Shown here: positions 1 through 9,614 of the stretch, piece after piece
Position numbering within the stretch: position 1 is the first letter of the stretch
Layout: the number at the start of each line of letters is the position of its first letter
Assembly: GCF_900105115.1 (NCBI RefSeq)
Contig: NZ_FNRV01000001.1
Span: forward strand, 5,068,501-5,132,500
Source of the DNA: Pseudomonas mohnii
GTDB taxonomy: Bacteria; Pseudomonadota; Gammaproteobacteria; Pseudomonadales; Pseudomonadaceae
Length of the DNA stretch: 64,000 nt
Direction: 5' to 3'
Program-made: the position numbers and the translations under genes
Notes under the pieces: generated by a model
Databases searched by the model: none
What the model was told of the DNA's origin: nothing
The model's input: only the letters and a program-made list of their open reading frames with translations

Positions 1-235
1 CGCCGGGCAGCATCAGGTCGAGCACCACCACATCAAAATGTTCCGCTTGCATCGCCAGGCGCATGGCGGCGCCATCGGTGACGCCGCTGGCATGGATGTT
101 GAACCGGGCCAGGTAATCGATCATCAGTTCGCGGATCGGGACGTCATCGTCGACGATCAGGGCGCGAATGCTCCAGCGTTTGTCGTCGCCGGGCGCTTTT
201 TGATCGTCGTTCAAGGGGGCTTGGGTGCTGTGCAT
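1..235 (-). CDS. Response regulator, receiver domain (partial, 3' end outside window)
   Basis: The minus strand from an ATG at 235 encodes 78 codons before running off the window. It has a short charged N-terminal tail and then the start of a CheY-like receiver domain: hydrophobic strand RALIVDDDVPIRELM with the acidic pair, and further on VVVLDLMLPG, where the D is the expected phosphoacceptor. The output domain lies beyond the left edge, so the subfamily (OmpR, NarL or other) and the partner kinase cannot be told. No Shine-Dalgarno sequence was checked as decisive for the start. Confidence 0.85.
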   Translation of the reverse strand, partial: MHSTQAPLNDDQKAPGDDKRWSIRALIVDDDVPIRELMIDYLARFNIHASGVTDGAAMRLAMQAEHFDVVVLDLMLPG

Positions 236-528
236 GCGTGCGATTATCTGCCGTGTAGGCTGCCAACCACAAAGATAGGCGGCGAGGTTGTGGCTCCAGC
301 ATAGGCGTCCGGCCCGGGGGCGGGAAGTGCTGTAAGGACGTGTTGCGGCTGCCGAGGGTAGCGGGCAAGGGTGTTGTGGACGTGTCGTGTATGTACCGGG
401 CTCGACACAATTGGGCCAGCGGCTAGGATTGCGTGAGCGTTCTCGACGATTTACCGATCATCGGGTCCCGCAGTGGCGCTGCTTCCGCTACAATGCGCGC
501 CGATTTCGACTTGCCTGAGAGCCCACTC

Positions 529-1227
529 ATGTCCGCCTGCCAGACTCCTATCATCGTCGCCCTGGATTTCCCTACCCGTGACGCCGCACTGAAGCTGGCC
601 GATCAGTTGGACCCGAAACTGTGCCGGGTCAAAGTCGGTAAAGAGCTGTTCACCAGCTGTGCATCGGAAATCGTCGGCACCCTGCGCGACAAGGGTTTCG
701 ACGTGTTCCTGGACCTCAAGTTCCACGATATTCCCAACACCACCGCCATGGCCGTCAAGGCCGCTGCGGAGATGGGCGTGTGGATGGTCAACGTGCATTG
801 CTCCGGTGGCCTGCGCATGATGGCGGCCTGCCGTGAAGTGCTGGACAAGCGCAGTGGCCCGCAACCGCTGTTGATCGGCGTGACCGTGCTGACCAGCATG
901 GAACGTGAGGATCTGGCGGGTATCGGCCTGGATATCGAGCCGCAGGAGCAGGTCCTGCGCCTGGCCGCGCTGGCGGAAAAAGCCGGGATGGACGGTCTGG
1001 TGTGCTCGGCGCTGGAGGCCCAAGCCCTGAAGTCGGCACATCCGTCGTTGAAGCTGGTGACACCGGGCATTCGCCCGGCGGGCAGTTCCCAGGACGATCA
1101 GCGCCGCATCCTGACCCCGCGCCAGGCATTGGATGCCGGTTCCGACTACCTGGTGATCGGCCGTCCGATCAGCCAGGCGGCTGATCCGGCGAAGGCGTTG
1201 GCTTCGGTTGTGGCCGAACTCGCCTAA
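529..1227 (+). CDS. pyrF: Orotidine 5'-phosphate decarboxylase
   Basis: Last step of de novo UMP synthesis: decarboxylates OMP to UMP in the cytosol. The 232-residue protein has the normal length for the bacterial family. The catalytic Asp-x-Lys-x-x-Asp array is visible as [10 protein letters not shown] (D62, K64, D67), and the phosphate-binding end TPGIRPAG and IGRPI are present. The open frame extends upstream to 433, but the ATG at 529 starts the conserved sequence [22 protein letters not shown] box at 489-494 could be the -10 element of a promoter, without a convincing -35. The gene stands alone and is convergent with the next one, with a perfect REP hairpin between them. Confidence 0.97.
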   Translation: MSACQTPIIVALDFPTRDAALKLADQLDPKLCRVKVGKELFTSCASEIVGTLRDKGFDVFLDLKFHDIPNTTAMAVKAAAEMGVWMVNVHCSGGLRMMAACREVLDKRSGPQPLLIGVTVLTSMEREDLAGIGLDIEPQEQVLRLAALAEKAGMDGLVCSALEAQALKSAHPSLKLVTPGIRPAGSSQDDQRRILTPRQALDAGSDYLVIGRPISQAADPAKALASVVAELA

Positions 1228-1240
1228 TACCGCTGAAGCT

Positions 1241-1266
1241 GTGGGAGCGAGCAAGCTCGCTCCCAC
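1241..1266. repeat. REP-type palindrome / possible terminator
   Basis: Perfect 12-bp inverted repeat GTGGGAGCGAGC with its complement, separated by AA. It lies between the convergent pyrF and CurA-like genes. The core matches the other REP elements of this window; there is no U-tract. Confidence 0.8.
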
Positions 1267-1296
1267 CGTTGTTTTGAGCTCATTTCAAGCGCTGGG

Positions 1297-2301
1297 TTAA
1301 ACCTTCAGCACCAATTTCCCGAAATTCTCCCCGCTGAACAACTTCATCAGCGTCTCCGGGAACGTTTCCAGTCCTTCGACGATGTCTTCCTTGCTCTTGA
1401 GCTGCCCCTTGGCCATCCAGCCGGCCATTTCCTGTCCGGCGGCGGCGAACTGTGCGGCGTAGTCCATCACCACAAAGCCTTCCATGCGCGCGCGATTGAC
1501 CAGCAGCGACAGGTAGTTCGCCGGGCCTTTGACCGCTTCCTTGTTGTTGTACTGGCTGATGGCGCCGCAGATCACCACCCGCGCCTTCAGGTTCAAGCGG
1601 CTCAGCACCGCGTCGAGAATGTCGCCACCGACGTTATCGAAATACACGTCGACGCCTTTCGGGCATTCGCGTTTGAGCCCGGCGATGACGTCTTCGTTCT
1701 TGTAGTCGATAGCGCCGTCGAATCCCAGTTCATCGATCAGGAACTGGCATTTATCCGCACCGCCGGCGATGCCGACCACCCGGCAACCTTTGATCTTGGC
1801 GATTTGCCCGGCAATGCTGCCCACCGCGCCAGCCGCGCCTGACAACACCACGGTGTCACCGGCCTTCGGGGCGCCGACGTCGAGCAGGGCGAAGTAAGCG
1901 GTCATGCCGGTCATGCCCAGGGCGGACAGGTAACGCGGCAGCGGTGCCAGTTTCGGATCGACCTTGTAGAAACCGCGCGGTTCGCCGAGGAAGTAATCCT
2001 GCACACCCAGCGCACCGTTGACGTAGTCCCCAACCGCAAATCCGGGATTGTTCGAGGCGATGACCTTGCCCACGCCCAGGGCGCGCATGACTTCACCCAG
2101 GCCCACCGGCGGGATGTAGGACTTGCCTTCGTTCATCCAGCCACGCATGGCCGGGTCGAGGGACAGGTATTCGTTTTTGACCAGGATCTGACCCGCAGCC
2201 GGCTCGCCGACCGGTACTTCCTGATAGGTGAACGTCTCGCGGGTTGCCGCGCCTACGGGGCGTTTGGCGAGCAGGAACTGGCGATTGGTCTGGGTAGTCA
2301 T
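1297..2301 (-). CDS. NADP-dependent oxidoreductase, CurA-like MDR family
   Basis: Zinc-free medium-chain reductase that should use NADPH to reduce the double bond of alpha,beta-unsaturated ketones or aldehydes in the cytosol. The 334-residue protein resembles E. coli CurA (YncB, curcumin reductase) along its length: SLDPAMRGWM near residue 50, the nucleotide-binding turn SGAAGAVGS near 150, YFDNVGG near 220, and an ending NFGKLVLKV. No zinc ligands are seen. ATG at 2301 was preferred to the in-frame ATG at 2310. It is divergent from the SDR gene at 2540. The natural substrate cannot be told from sequence. Confidence 0.9.
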   Translation of the reverse strand: MTTQTNRQFLLAKRPVGAATRETFTYQEVPVGEPAAGQILVKNEYLSLDPAMRGWMNEGKSYIPPVGLGEVMRALGVGKVIASNNPGFAVGDYVNGALGVQDYFLGEPRGFYKVDPKLAPLPRYLSALGMTGMTAYFALLDVGAPKAGDTVVLSGAAGAVGSIAGQIAKIKGCRVVGIAGGADKCQFLIDELGFDGAIDYKNEDVIAGLKRECPKGVDVYFDNVGGDILDAVLSRLNLKARVVICGAISQYNNKEAVKGPANYLSLLVNRARMEGFVVMDYAAQFAAAGQEMAGWMAKGQLKSKEDIVEGLETFPETLMKLFSGENFGKLVLKV

Positions 2302-2539
2302 GACAGGCACTCAAGATGAATGAAGCCTTGTTGATAGCCCCACATGACCATTGCCGCAAGTTCGGCTGATGCGGCGAATGCAGGCCGATCCAGTGCAGTG
2401 ATAGTTGGTACGGCAGTTCCATCACTGCAACTCATGGTCTGGCAACCGGCCTCTTGATAGTGCTGCCGTGCCCGGGGCCGCTATGGCTAGACTGGGCAAA
2501 CACGATCTCCCGCACATCTCTCTCTTCGAGGACATAACA

Positions 2540-3301
2540 ATGAGCATGACCTTTTCCGGCAAGGTCGCCGTCGTCACGGGCGCGGCCAATGGTATCGGCC
2601 GCGCGACCGCCCAGGCATTCGCCGCCGAAGGCTTGAAGGTGGTGGTGGCCGATATGGACACGGCGGGGGGCGAGGGCACCGTGGCGCTCATTCGTACGGC
2701 GGGCGGCGAAGCGACGTTCGTGCGCTGCAACGTCACCGTGGAAAGCGATGTGAAAAACCTGATGGATGAGGTCGTGAATACCTACGGCCGTCTCGACTAT
2801 GCCTTCAACAATGCCGGTATCGAGATCGAGAAGGGCAAACTGGCAGAAGGCACGATCGACGAGTTCGACGCGATCATGGGCGTCAATGTCAAAGGCGTCT
2901 GGCTGTGCATGAAATACCAGTTGCCGTTGCTGCTGGCCCAGGGGGGCGGTGCGATCGTCAACACTGCCTCGGTGGCGGGCCTCGGGGCGGCGCCTAAGAT
3001 GAGCATCTACGCGGCATCGAAACACGCGGTGATCGGCCTGACCAAATCGGCGGCCATTGAATACGCCAAGAAAAAGATCCGGGTCAACGCGGTGTGCCCG
3101 GCGGTGATCGACACCGACATGTTCCGTCGCGCTTATGAGGCCGATCCAAAGAAAGGCGAGTTCGCCAATGCCATGCACCCGGTCGGTCGCATTGGCAAGG
3201 TCGAGGAAATCGCCAGTGCGGTGTTGTACCTGTGCAGCGACGGCGCGGCGTTCACCACCGGGCACTCGTTGGCCGTGGATGGCGGCGTCACGGCTTTTTA
3301 A
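2540..3301 (+). CDS. SDR family oxidoreductase
   Basis: Classical short-chain dehydrogenase of 253 residues. It has the cofactor motif TGAANGIG near residue 15, the NNAG motif, the active-site serine in NTASVAG and the YAASK tyrosine-lysine pair, and ends in the usual DGGVTAF. The frame opens at 2405, but the ATG at 2540 follows a GAGGA ribosome binding site and starts directly before the Rossmann fold. An acidic residue after the second strand (ADMD) suggests NAD rather than NADP. The substrate is unknown. The 2311-2539 region shared with the divergent reductase shows no clear promoter. Confidence 0.9.
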   Translation: MSMTFSGKVAVVTGAANGIGRATAQAFAAEGLKVVVADMDTAGGEGTVALIRTAGGEATFVRCNVTVESDVKNLMDEVVNTYGRLDYAFNNAGIEIEKGKLAEGTIDEFDAIMGVNVKGVWLCMKYQLPLLLAQGGGAIVNTASVAGLGAAPKMSIYAASKHAVIGLTKSAAIEYAKKKIRVNAVCPAVIDTDMFRRAYEADPKKGEFANAMHPVGRIGKVEEIASAVLYLCSDGAAFTTGHSLAVDGGVTAF

Positions 3302-3334
3302 GGCCGGATTTTTTTCAACACACCACTCCGAACC

Positions 3335-3365
3335 GGTGGAAGCGAGCCTGCTCGCGACCAGGAAG
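3335..3365. repeat. REP-like element
   Basis: Contains the imperfect palindrome GGAAGCGAGCCTGCTCGCGA, the same core as other REP sequences here. The rest of the 3302-3570 gap shows nothing I can name. Confidence 0.55.
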
Positions 3366-3570
3366 TGTCAGTCGACATTTGTGCTGCCTGGCGCATCCTG
3401 ATTGCGAGCGAGTTTGCCCACCGGTTTTTCATTGGCCTCAGGTTCCGCCAAAGGCCGGGCGATATGTTTCAAATCGTTAGAACCGAGGATTTTGGCGGCG
3501 TTGTCGCACATTCCATCGCGCGCTCCTGTGATTAACTGCTCCTGCAAAACGAACAGGAGTTTGCTTGCTC

Positions 3571-4956
3571 ATGGAGTTGAGAATCGATCGACAGGCTTTG
3601 GTGCCGATTGTGCAGCAAATTGTCGATGCGCTGACCTGTTGGCTGCGTTGTAACGGTGTGCCGCCGGGTATACGTTTGCCTTCGGTGCGGCAAATCGCGC
3701 GAATCAATCTGCTCAGTCAATCAAGTGTCATGGAGGCCTGTGAACGTCTGGTGGCGCAAGGTGTACTGGTATCGCGTCATGGCAGCGTTTTTTTCGTCGC
3801 CGCTGCGCAGTCGGCCGGTCAGGGGCAGCAGGACACATCGCGGTTCGAAGGGACACAAATCAATCAAGGCTCGTTATTGAGCGCGTTGAAACTGGGTTGC
3901 GGTGGACTGCCCGAAAGCTGGCGCGAGACGGACGACCTGAGTTACGCAATCCGCGAGGTCAGTCGTACCGACATGGCCGGGTTGTTCAACTACAGCACGC
4001 CGCTGGGCTTGCCATTCCTGCGCCAACAGATCCTCAAGCGCCTGAACAAACTGGATATCAAGGTGGACGACAGTCGAATCCTGACCACCGCGGGTGCCAG
4101 TCAGGGCTTGGACCTGATCGTGCGAACCTTCTTCAAGCCGGGCGATTGTGCAGTGGTGGAAAGTCCCGGTTATCCCTTGCTGTTCGATTTGCTCAGGCTG
4201 CACGGGGTGAACTTGCTCGAAATGCCGCGAACCCCCTGTGGTCCGGACGCCACAGTGCTGGAGACGCTGTTGCTCAAGCATCAGCCGCGTGGAGTGTTCA
4301 TCAATAGTTTCTGCCACAACCCGACGGGCAGCAGCCTGGCGCCAAAAGTGGCGCTGCAAGTGCTGCAGTTGGCGAACAAGCATGGCGTGCTGGTCATCGA
4401 GGATGATGTCTATGCGGACCTGCACTGTGGCCCCGGTGTTCGGCTGGCTGCGCTGGATGACGGTGTGATCTACGTCGGCAGTTACTCCAAGACCCTCAGC
4501 AGTTCTCTGCGGGTCGGCTTTGTGGTGGCGGGTGCCGAGGCGATTGCGCGACTGGCGCAGGTCAAGATGATCAGCAGCATGGGAGCGTCGCTGTTTGGTG
4601 AATCGGTGCTGGCCTGTCTGTTGGCCAACGGCGCATACCGTAAATTGGTGCAACGCCAGCGCCAGCGCTTGAATGGTGTCGGGCTGGCGGCGTTACAGTT
4701 GCTCGAAGACGCTGACTGGGAGGTGTTCGGCAAGCCCGTCGGTGGCCTGTTCATCTGGGCGCGATCACGGATGTCCGACTACGCTCATGTGCGGACCCAG
4801 GCGCAGCGCTTTGGTGTCTTGCTCTCATCGAAGACGGCCTTCAGCCCCAGCGGTGCGGCCAATGACTGGCAACGCATCAATGTGGCCTTTGCCTGTGATC
4901 CGCAAGCCCGCGCTTTTTTTCAGTCCACCGCTCCGGATCGACCTCAAGCGTTCTGA
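3571..4956 (+). CDS. MocR-type regulator: GntR DNA-binding domain fused to PLP aminotransferase
   Basis: Transcriptional regulator of about 461 residues. The N-terminal winged helix spans roughly residues 10-75 (IRLPSVRQIARINLLSQSSV, then ERLVAQGVLVSRHGS). The remainder is a fold-type I aminotransferase domain used as a PLP-responsive sensor; the Schiff-base lysine is in YVGSYSKTLSSSLRVGF and the NPTG motif in SFCHNPTGSSLAP. Start: AGGAG at 3555-3559 precedes a TTG at 3565 by 5 nt and an ATG at 3571 by 11 nt; either is possible. No target operon is obvious among the neighbours. Confidence 0.9.
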   Translation: MELRIDRQALVPIVQQIVDALTCWLRCNGVPPGIRLPSVRQIARINLLSQSSVMEACERLVAQGVLVSRHGSVFFVAAAQSAGQGQQDTSRFEGTQINQGSLLSALKLGCGGLPESWRETDDLSYAIREVSRTDMAGLFNYSTPLGLPFLRQQILKRLNKLDIKVDDSRILTTAGASQGLDLIVRTFFKPGDCAVVESPGYPLLFDLLRLHGVNLLEMPRTPCGPDATVLETLLLKHQPRGVFINSFCHNPTGSSLAPKVALQVLQLANKHGVLVIEDDVYADLHCGPGVRLAALDDGVIYVGSYSKTLSSSLRVGFVVAGAEAIARLAQVKMISSMGASLFGESVLACLLANGAYRKLVQRQRQRLNGVGLAALQLLEDADWEVFGKPVGGLFIWARSRMSDYAHVRTQAQRFGVLLSSKTAFSPSGAANDWQRINVAFACDPQARAFFQSTAPDRPQAF

Positions 4957-5064
4957 AAACGACGTGGGCGTAGCTTTTTGCCATTATTCCGACGCCAGAG
5001 ACTTGTGTTGCTACAGGCCCGTTGCGAATCTGCGTCTATTGATTCTGGCAGGGGACTAAGTGCA

Positions 5065-7029
5065 ATGATTTCGGCCGTGCAAGGACGTTTTGCCAACCTC
5101 GGGATGGCAAAAAAACTGGGTATCGGGTTTGTGCTGGTGCTGTTGTTGACCGCCCTGGTTGCGGGTATCGGCGTCTGGTCCCTGCAAACCATTAGTCATC
5201 GTTTCGACGGGCTCAAGCAAATGTCATTGCTCAACAGCGGTTTGTTGAAGGTGCGACTGCTGGAGCAGGAATACGCCTTGCGCGGTAATCCGAAAACCGC
5301 CGATGCCTTGCACGAAGGGGTCGATGGGCTGATCGCCCTGGCCACCCAGCTCAAGGCGCAGTCGGCGGCCAATGTGCCGGTCATGACGGACGTCGAGCAG
5401 TCCCTGGGGGCTTACCGCAAGGCTTTCGACGAGTTCGTTTCGCTCAGTCAGGCCAAGGACCTGGCGCTGGAAATGGCCAGTTGGTCGGTGTCCAGCGTGG
5501 CCAACAATCTTGATGTGCTGCAGTCCGGTCTCGCCGATGACGGCGCCTATACCTTGAAGGACTCCGAAGGCAAGGACGGTGCGCAGTTCATCGAACAAGC
5601 CAATCAAGTCAGCCAGGTGTCGCGCTTGATGCTGCAAGCCATGAATGAAGCCCGTGTGCGTCTGGACCAGAGCCGCAAGGGTGACGACAGCGCGGGGCAG
5701 GGCAAGATCGAACAGGCCAGTCAAGCACTGACCCAGGCCGAGCAGCTTAAAACCACGGTCAAGGATGACGGCTACCGTACCGTGCTCAATGAAGTGACCG
5801 GTCACATCGCCAGTTTCAGTGACAAGCTCGCTGAGTACACCGGACTGCTGGAGCAGGAAAAGACCGTCTACCAGCAGCTGCATCAACGGGCTGACCAAGT
5901 GGTGGAGCGAGTGGACTAGGCCTATGCGGCCGAAGATCGGTCCATGCAGACCGAACTGAAAAAGAACTCGCTGCTGATCATCGGTTCCTCGGCACTGGCG
6001 TTGCTGGTCGGGCTGGTGGCGGCCTGGGTGATTACCCGCTTGATCGTGGGCCCGCTGCGCAGTGTGATTCGTGTGGCGCAGCAGATCGCCTCGGGGGATT
6101 TGAGCGCCACGGTCGAGGTGACTCGCCGCGACGAGATCGGTCAATTGATGCAGGCCATGCAGCAGATGGGGGCAGGGCTGAGCCATATCGTCAGCGGCTT
6201 GCAGGCCGGGATCGAGCAACTGGCAACGTCAGCGCAATCACTGTCCGCCGTGACTGAGCAGACCAACCTCGAAGTCAGCAGCCAAAAGGAAGAAACCGAG
6301 CAGGTCGCCACGGCCATGAATCAGATGACCGCTACCGTGCACGACGTCGCACGCAACGCGGAGGAGGCTGCGCAAGCCGCGCAAACGGCGGACGGCAAGG
6401 TTGAAAGTGGGCAACAGGTGGTGCGCCAGAGCATGGCGCGGATCGAGCAATTGGCGGACTCGGCCACCTCGGCCAGTTCCAGCATCGAAAGCCTGAGTGC
6501 GGAAATCCAGAACATCGGCACTGTGCTCAGTGTCATCAAGAGTGTGGCCGAGCAGACCAACCTGCTGGCGCTCAACGCTGCCATCGAGGCGGCGCGAGCC
6601 GGGGAGCAGGGCAGGGGGTTTGCGGTGGTGGCCGATGAAGTGCGGGCGCTGGCCAAGCGCACCCAACAATCGACCGAAGAGATAGAACGGCTGGTCAGCG
6701 CTTTACGCACGGCAGCACAGGCATCGGTGCAACAGATTCAGAGCAGTGGCGAGCTGGTGAAGCTGGCGGTGAGCGATGCGCTGCAGACCGAGAGTGCGCT
6801 CGGCAGCATTGCCACGGCGGTGTCCTTGATTCAGCAGATGAACCAGCAGATCGCCGCCGCTGCCGAGGAGCAGAGTTCCGTGGCCGAGGAGATCAACCGC
6901 AGTGTCACGAGTATTCGTGCCAGTGCGGATCAGTCTTCGTTGGCGATGCAGGGGAATGCGGCGTCCAGTATCGAGCTGGCGCAGCTGGGGGTTGAGCTGA
7001 AGGGGATGGTGGGGCATTTCAGGCTCTGA
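5065..7029 (+). pseudogene. Methyl-accepting chemotaxis protein interrupted by an in-frame TAG
   Basis: Read through one TAG (5917-5919, codon 285) this is a complete 654-codon chemoreceptor: TM1 (LGIGFVLVLLLTALVAGIGV), a roughly 250-residue helical periplasmic domain suited to the HBM type, then directly after the stop [12 protein letters not shown]2 ([20 protein letters not shown]), a HAMP domain and the signalling hairpin with [21 protein letters not shown]. Both halves are in the same frame, so one base change (CAG or AAG to TAG) explains the break. The downstream ATG at 5944 could still start a TM2-HAMP-signalling fragment. There is no CheR-tethering pentapeptide at the end (GHFRL). ATG 5065 was chosen because it follows AGGGGA. 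A sequencing error remains possible. Confidence 0.85.
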
Positions 7030-7256
7030 GGGTGGCCTGACCAACTCCCAGCGGTCACGTCTGCGCGGGGTTGCGCTGTACTGTTTGGCGGGTATACGCG
7101 TTTTCCTGTAGGCGCTGGCTTGTCGGGTCGCCGCATCGCCGCGATGGTCGTTAACGATTACGCGTATGAACAGGTTAAGCGCGGCGCACTTGATGTCATC
7201 GCTGGCAAGCCAGCTCCGGTATTGCGTCCTGCATGTTCCCCAGGATTGCGAACCAA

Positions 7257-7286
7257 AAAAAAGCCACCTGTCACGGTGGCTTTTTT
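7257..7286. terminator. Bidirectional intrinsic terminator
   Basis: GCCACC/GGTGGC stem flanked by A8 and T6, between the convergent chemoreceptor and the 7302 gene. Confidence 0.85.
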
Positions 7287-7301
7287 GCGATTGCTCGGTG
7301 A

Positions 7302-8072
7302 TCAGTCGTAAATCACTTTTTTCTTCCAGTCCGCATCCGCCTCGACGTCTTTGAGGCCTTCGGTCAATTGGTTCACTTCGCCTTCTACCGGCGCGATGCG
7401 GTCCATGACCTGGTCGTTGGCGCGGGCCAGGAGTTTTTCCAGGTATTCCAGTTGTTCGGCATAGACCTGTGGTTCCTGCTGTTTGCGCAGGTATTGCACG
7501 CCGCGTTCGAATGCCAGGCGCGCCTGGCCAGGCTGGTTCTGTTGCAGGGAGTGCTGACCGAGGTTGTTGAAGAATTCAATGTGCAGCAACACCAGAATGT
7601 GGCGCACCTCGCGGATCCAGCGCTTGGCCTCAGTGGGCGGCAGGAAGCCATCCTGCGTCGCGCGGGTGATCTGGCCGTGCAGGGCTTCGAGCAGGAAACG
7701 CACGTCCTTAGCCTTGGCTTCGGTCAGGATCGGTGCCGGCGGGTTGTTCACTGGTATCCCTTCGCCCAAGGCCATCAGTACCTCCAGCTCGGCAATCCGT
7801 ACCTTGAGATTGGAACTGGTTTTTTCCAGATTCAGCAGGCGCTGGCAGACGTTCATTTCCAGGCGAGTCAACAGCAGCTTGAGCGCTGGTGTCATAAACT
7901 GGCCGGGGAAGGTCTCGGTAATCTCGCCGCAACGACGCAGGCGATCATTGAGTTCAATCTTGGTACGGGCCCTTTCCACCTTGTTGTTTTCCACCACATG
8001 GTTGATGTAGCCAATGGCGATCAATAGTGCGATCCCTGCTACTACGAACAGGGTGATCATGAGTGGTGTCAC
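7302..8072 (-). CDS. Membrane-anchored conserved protein of unknown function
   Basis: A 256-residue protein I cannot assign. It starts with a single hydrophobic helix (ITLFVVAGIALLIAIGYINHVV, about residues 6-27). The soluble part is rich in long amphipathic helices (KVERARTKIELNDRLRRC, LEMNVCQRLLNLEKTSSNLK), suggesting a coiled coil; the segment around 160-220 (LGQHSLQQNQPGQARLAFERG) has the look of a TPR-like helical pair. The acidic C-terminus ends in ADWKKKVIYD. An internal ATG at 8060 is an alternative start that keeps the helix. Genes like this are, as far as I recall, common in Pseudomonas. It is a single-gene unit closed by the bidirectional terminator. Confidence 0.8.
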   Translation of the reverse strand: MTPLMITLFVVAGIALLIAIGYINHVVENNKVERARTKIELNDRLRRCGEITETFPGQFMTPALKLLLTRLEMNVCQRLLNLEKTSSNLKVRIAELEVLMALGEGIPVNNPPAPILTEAKAKDVRFLLEALHGQITRATQDGFLPPTEAKRWIREVRHILVLLHIEFFNNLGQHSLQQNQPGQARLAFERGVQYLRKQQEPQVYAEQLEYLEKLLARANDQVMDRIAPVEGEVNQLTEGLKDVEADADWKKKVIYD

Positions 8073-8356
8073 CGGTAAGACCTCTTAATAGGGTTCGCGT
8101 CCGAGTTTAGTGGCTTGGCATTTAAGCGCCTAGGGCCGCTCGACGAGTTGGATCGGCGTGGCTCAACCTGTATCGGTCTGACCCTGCTTATATGAATACT
8201 GGCACCTCCTGAGCAAATTGCCATCATTCATGCCATTGACTATAACGTCTTGGCGAGTGTCAGAATATAGGCGCCAAACACCGGGCGGCGGAAAATCCGG
8301 ATTGGTGCCGAAAAGCAGGGCGAAGTCATTGATTTAAATAAATTTATATCAGGGGG

Positions 8357-8385
8357 TTGACGACCTTCCAATCCATCCATAGAAT
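8357..8385 (+). promoter_or_regulatory. Sigma-70 promoter of the tRNA cassette with GC-rich discriminator
   Basis: TTGACG (8357-8362), 17-bp spacer, TAGAAT (8380-8385), followed at once by GCGCGCC. A GC-rich discriminator is typical of stable RNA promoters under stringent (ppGpp/DksA) control. It lies about 60 bp before the first tRNA. The rest of the 8073-8446 gap shows nothing else that I can name. Confidence 0.8.
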
Positions 8386-8446
8386 GCGCGCCACTTGCAG
8401 CGTAAAGCACACCGCGAAACGAAGCAGGGAGTGAATGTTGTAGCGT

Positions 8447-8522
8447 GTCCCCTTCGTCTAGTGGCCTAGGACACCGCCCTTTCACGGCGGTAACAGGGGT
8501 TCGAGTCCCCTAGGGGACGCCA
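8447..8522 (+). tRNA. tRNA-Glu (TTC), copy 1
   Basis: 76 nt including encoded CCA. The acceptor stem GTCCCCT pairs with AGGGGAC; the anticodon loop CTTTCAC gives TTC; the T-arm GTTCGAGTC is present. It matches bacterial tRNA-Glu as I recall it. Two nucleotides separate it from the following tRNA-Gly. Confidence 0.98.
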
Positions 8523-8524
8523 AT

Positions 8525-8600
<76 letters not shown>

Positions 8601-8704
8601 ATTTTAAACAGCGTTGCTTTCGGGCAGGGCTGAGTGAAACCAGAACCAAGTCTTCGGATGCGGATCTGGGCACCGAAACACACACCATGTGTTCCGGGTA
8701 GCGT

Positions 8705-8780
8705 GTCCCCTTCGTCTAGTGGCCTAGGACACCGCCCTTTCACGGCGGTAACAGGGGTTCGAGTCCCCTAGGGGACGCCA
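8705..8780 (+). tRNA. tRNA-Glu (TTC), copy 2
   Basis: Identical in sequence to the copy at 8447-8522, including the preceding bases GTAGCGT. Probably co-transcribed from the same promoter. Confidence 0.98.
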
Positions 8781-8783
8781 TTT

Positions 8784-8859
<76 letters not shown>

Positions 8860-8868
8860 TATTTAACG

Positions 8869-8897
8869 AAAACGCCGCTCATTGAGCGGCGTTTTTG
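8869..8897 (+). terminator. Intrinsic terminator of the tRNA operon
   Basis: Stem AACGCCGCTC/GAGCGGCGTT with loop ATT, followed by TTTTGTTT. Confidence 0.9.
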
Positions 8898-8924
8898 TTT
8901 GTGCGTGATTTATCTGCGAGATAG

Positions 8925-8960
8925 AAAAAAGGCCCGCCAGTCTGACTGAGCGGGCCTTTT
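8925..8960. terminator. Bidirectional intrinsic terminator
   Basis: Stem AAAAGGCCCGC/GCGGGCCTTTT. On the minus strand it ends the oxygenase-lysE operon with a U-tract. Confidence 0.85.
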
Positions 8961-8974
8961 ACGTGGTCGGGATT

Positions 8975-9613
8975 TTACATCGACAGAATCAGCCTGCCGG
9001 CAAACAGGATCAGGACCACCCCCATGGTGCGTTCAAACCAGTGTCCCATGCGCATGAACAACAATCGCACCCGTGCACTGGAAAAGAACAGTGCAACGAT
9101 GACAAACCACAATGCGTTTACGAAACACATCCAGACTCCGTACAGCGCCTGAATCTTCAGTGGGGTCGTGGCGCTGATGAGGGTGGTAAAAATCGCCAGG
9201 AAAAACAGAGTGGCTTTGGGGTTTGAGGCGTTGGTCAGAAAACCGGTGGTGAAGGCTTTCAGCATCGTTTGCTCGACGAACGGTTCGTTGGCGTCGTTAT
9301 TGCCCTCCGCCACGGTTTTCGGTTTGCTGCGCAACAGGCTGACACCGAGGTACAGAATGTAGGCGCCGCCCACGACCTTGGCCACCGTCAACAGCCAGGG
9401 AGTGGTGTGCATCAGCGCGCCGACGCCCAACAAGGTGTACAGCACGTGTACTGAAATTCCCGCGCCGATCCCCAATGCCGTGCAAATCCCGATCATCCGG
9501 CCGAAACGCACACTCTGGCGAATCGTCACGGCGAAGTCAGGGCCGGGAGCGACCACCGCCAGAAAGTGGATCATCGCCAGCGCCAGAAACTCGCTCAGGT
9601 AGTTCGAATACAT
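8975..9613 (-). CDS. LysE/RhtB family amino-acid exporter
   Basis: Inner-membrane efflux protein of 212 residues, the normal length for the family, with about six hydrophobic segments. The family signature VVAPGPDFAVTIRQSVRFG lies after the first helix, and LTNASNPKATLFFLAIF near residue 120. It starts one base after the stop of the 2OG oxygenase gene, so the two are one transcript and probably translationally coupled. Members export basic, neutral or modified amino acids; the context points to the product of the neighbouring oxygenase or a related toxic amino acid, which is inference. Confidence 0.9.
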   Translation of the reverse strand: MYSNYLSEFLALAMIHFLAVVAPGPDFAVTIRQSVRFGRMIGICTALGIGAGISVHVLYTLLGVGALMHTTPWLLTVAKVVGGAYILYLGVSLLRSKPKTVAEGNNDANEPFVEQTMLKAFTTGFLTNASNPKATLFFLAIFTTLISATTPLKIQALYGVWMCFVNALWFVIVALFFSSARVRLLFMRMGHWFERTMGVVLILFAGRLILSM

Positions 9614-9614
9614 T

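Noticed and set aside
451..1266. 271-codon minus-strand ORF over pyrF
   Set aside because: Antisense shadow of pyrF with no family motif.
5944..7029. Independent second chemoreceptor gene
   Set aside because: It begins at TM2, in the same frame as the upstream ORF, and lacks TM1 and a sensor domain, so it is the second half of one broken gene.
8181..8340. AT-rich stretch before the tRNA promoter as a possible small gene or integration site
   Set aside because: No coding signal, no integrase and no direct repeat of a tRNA 3' end was seen.
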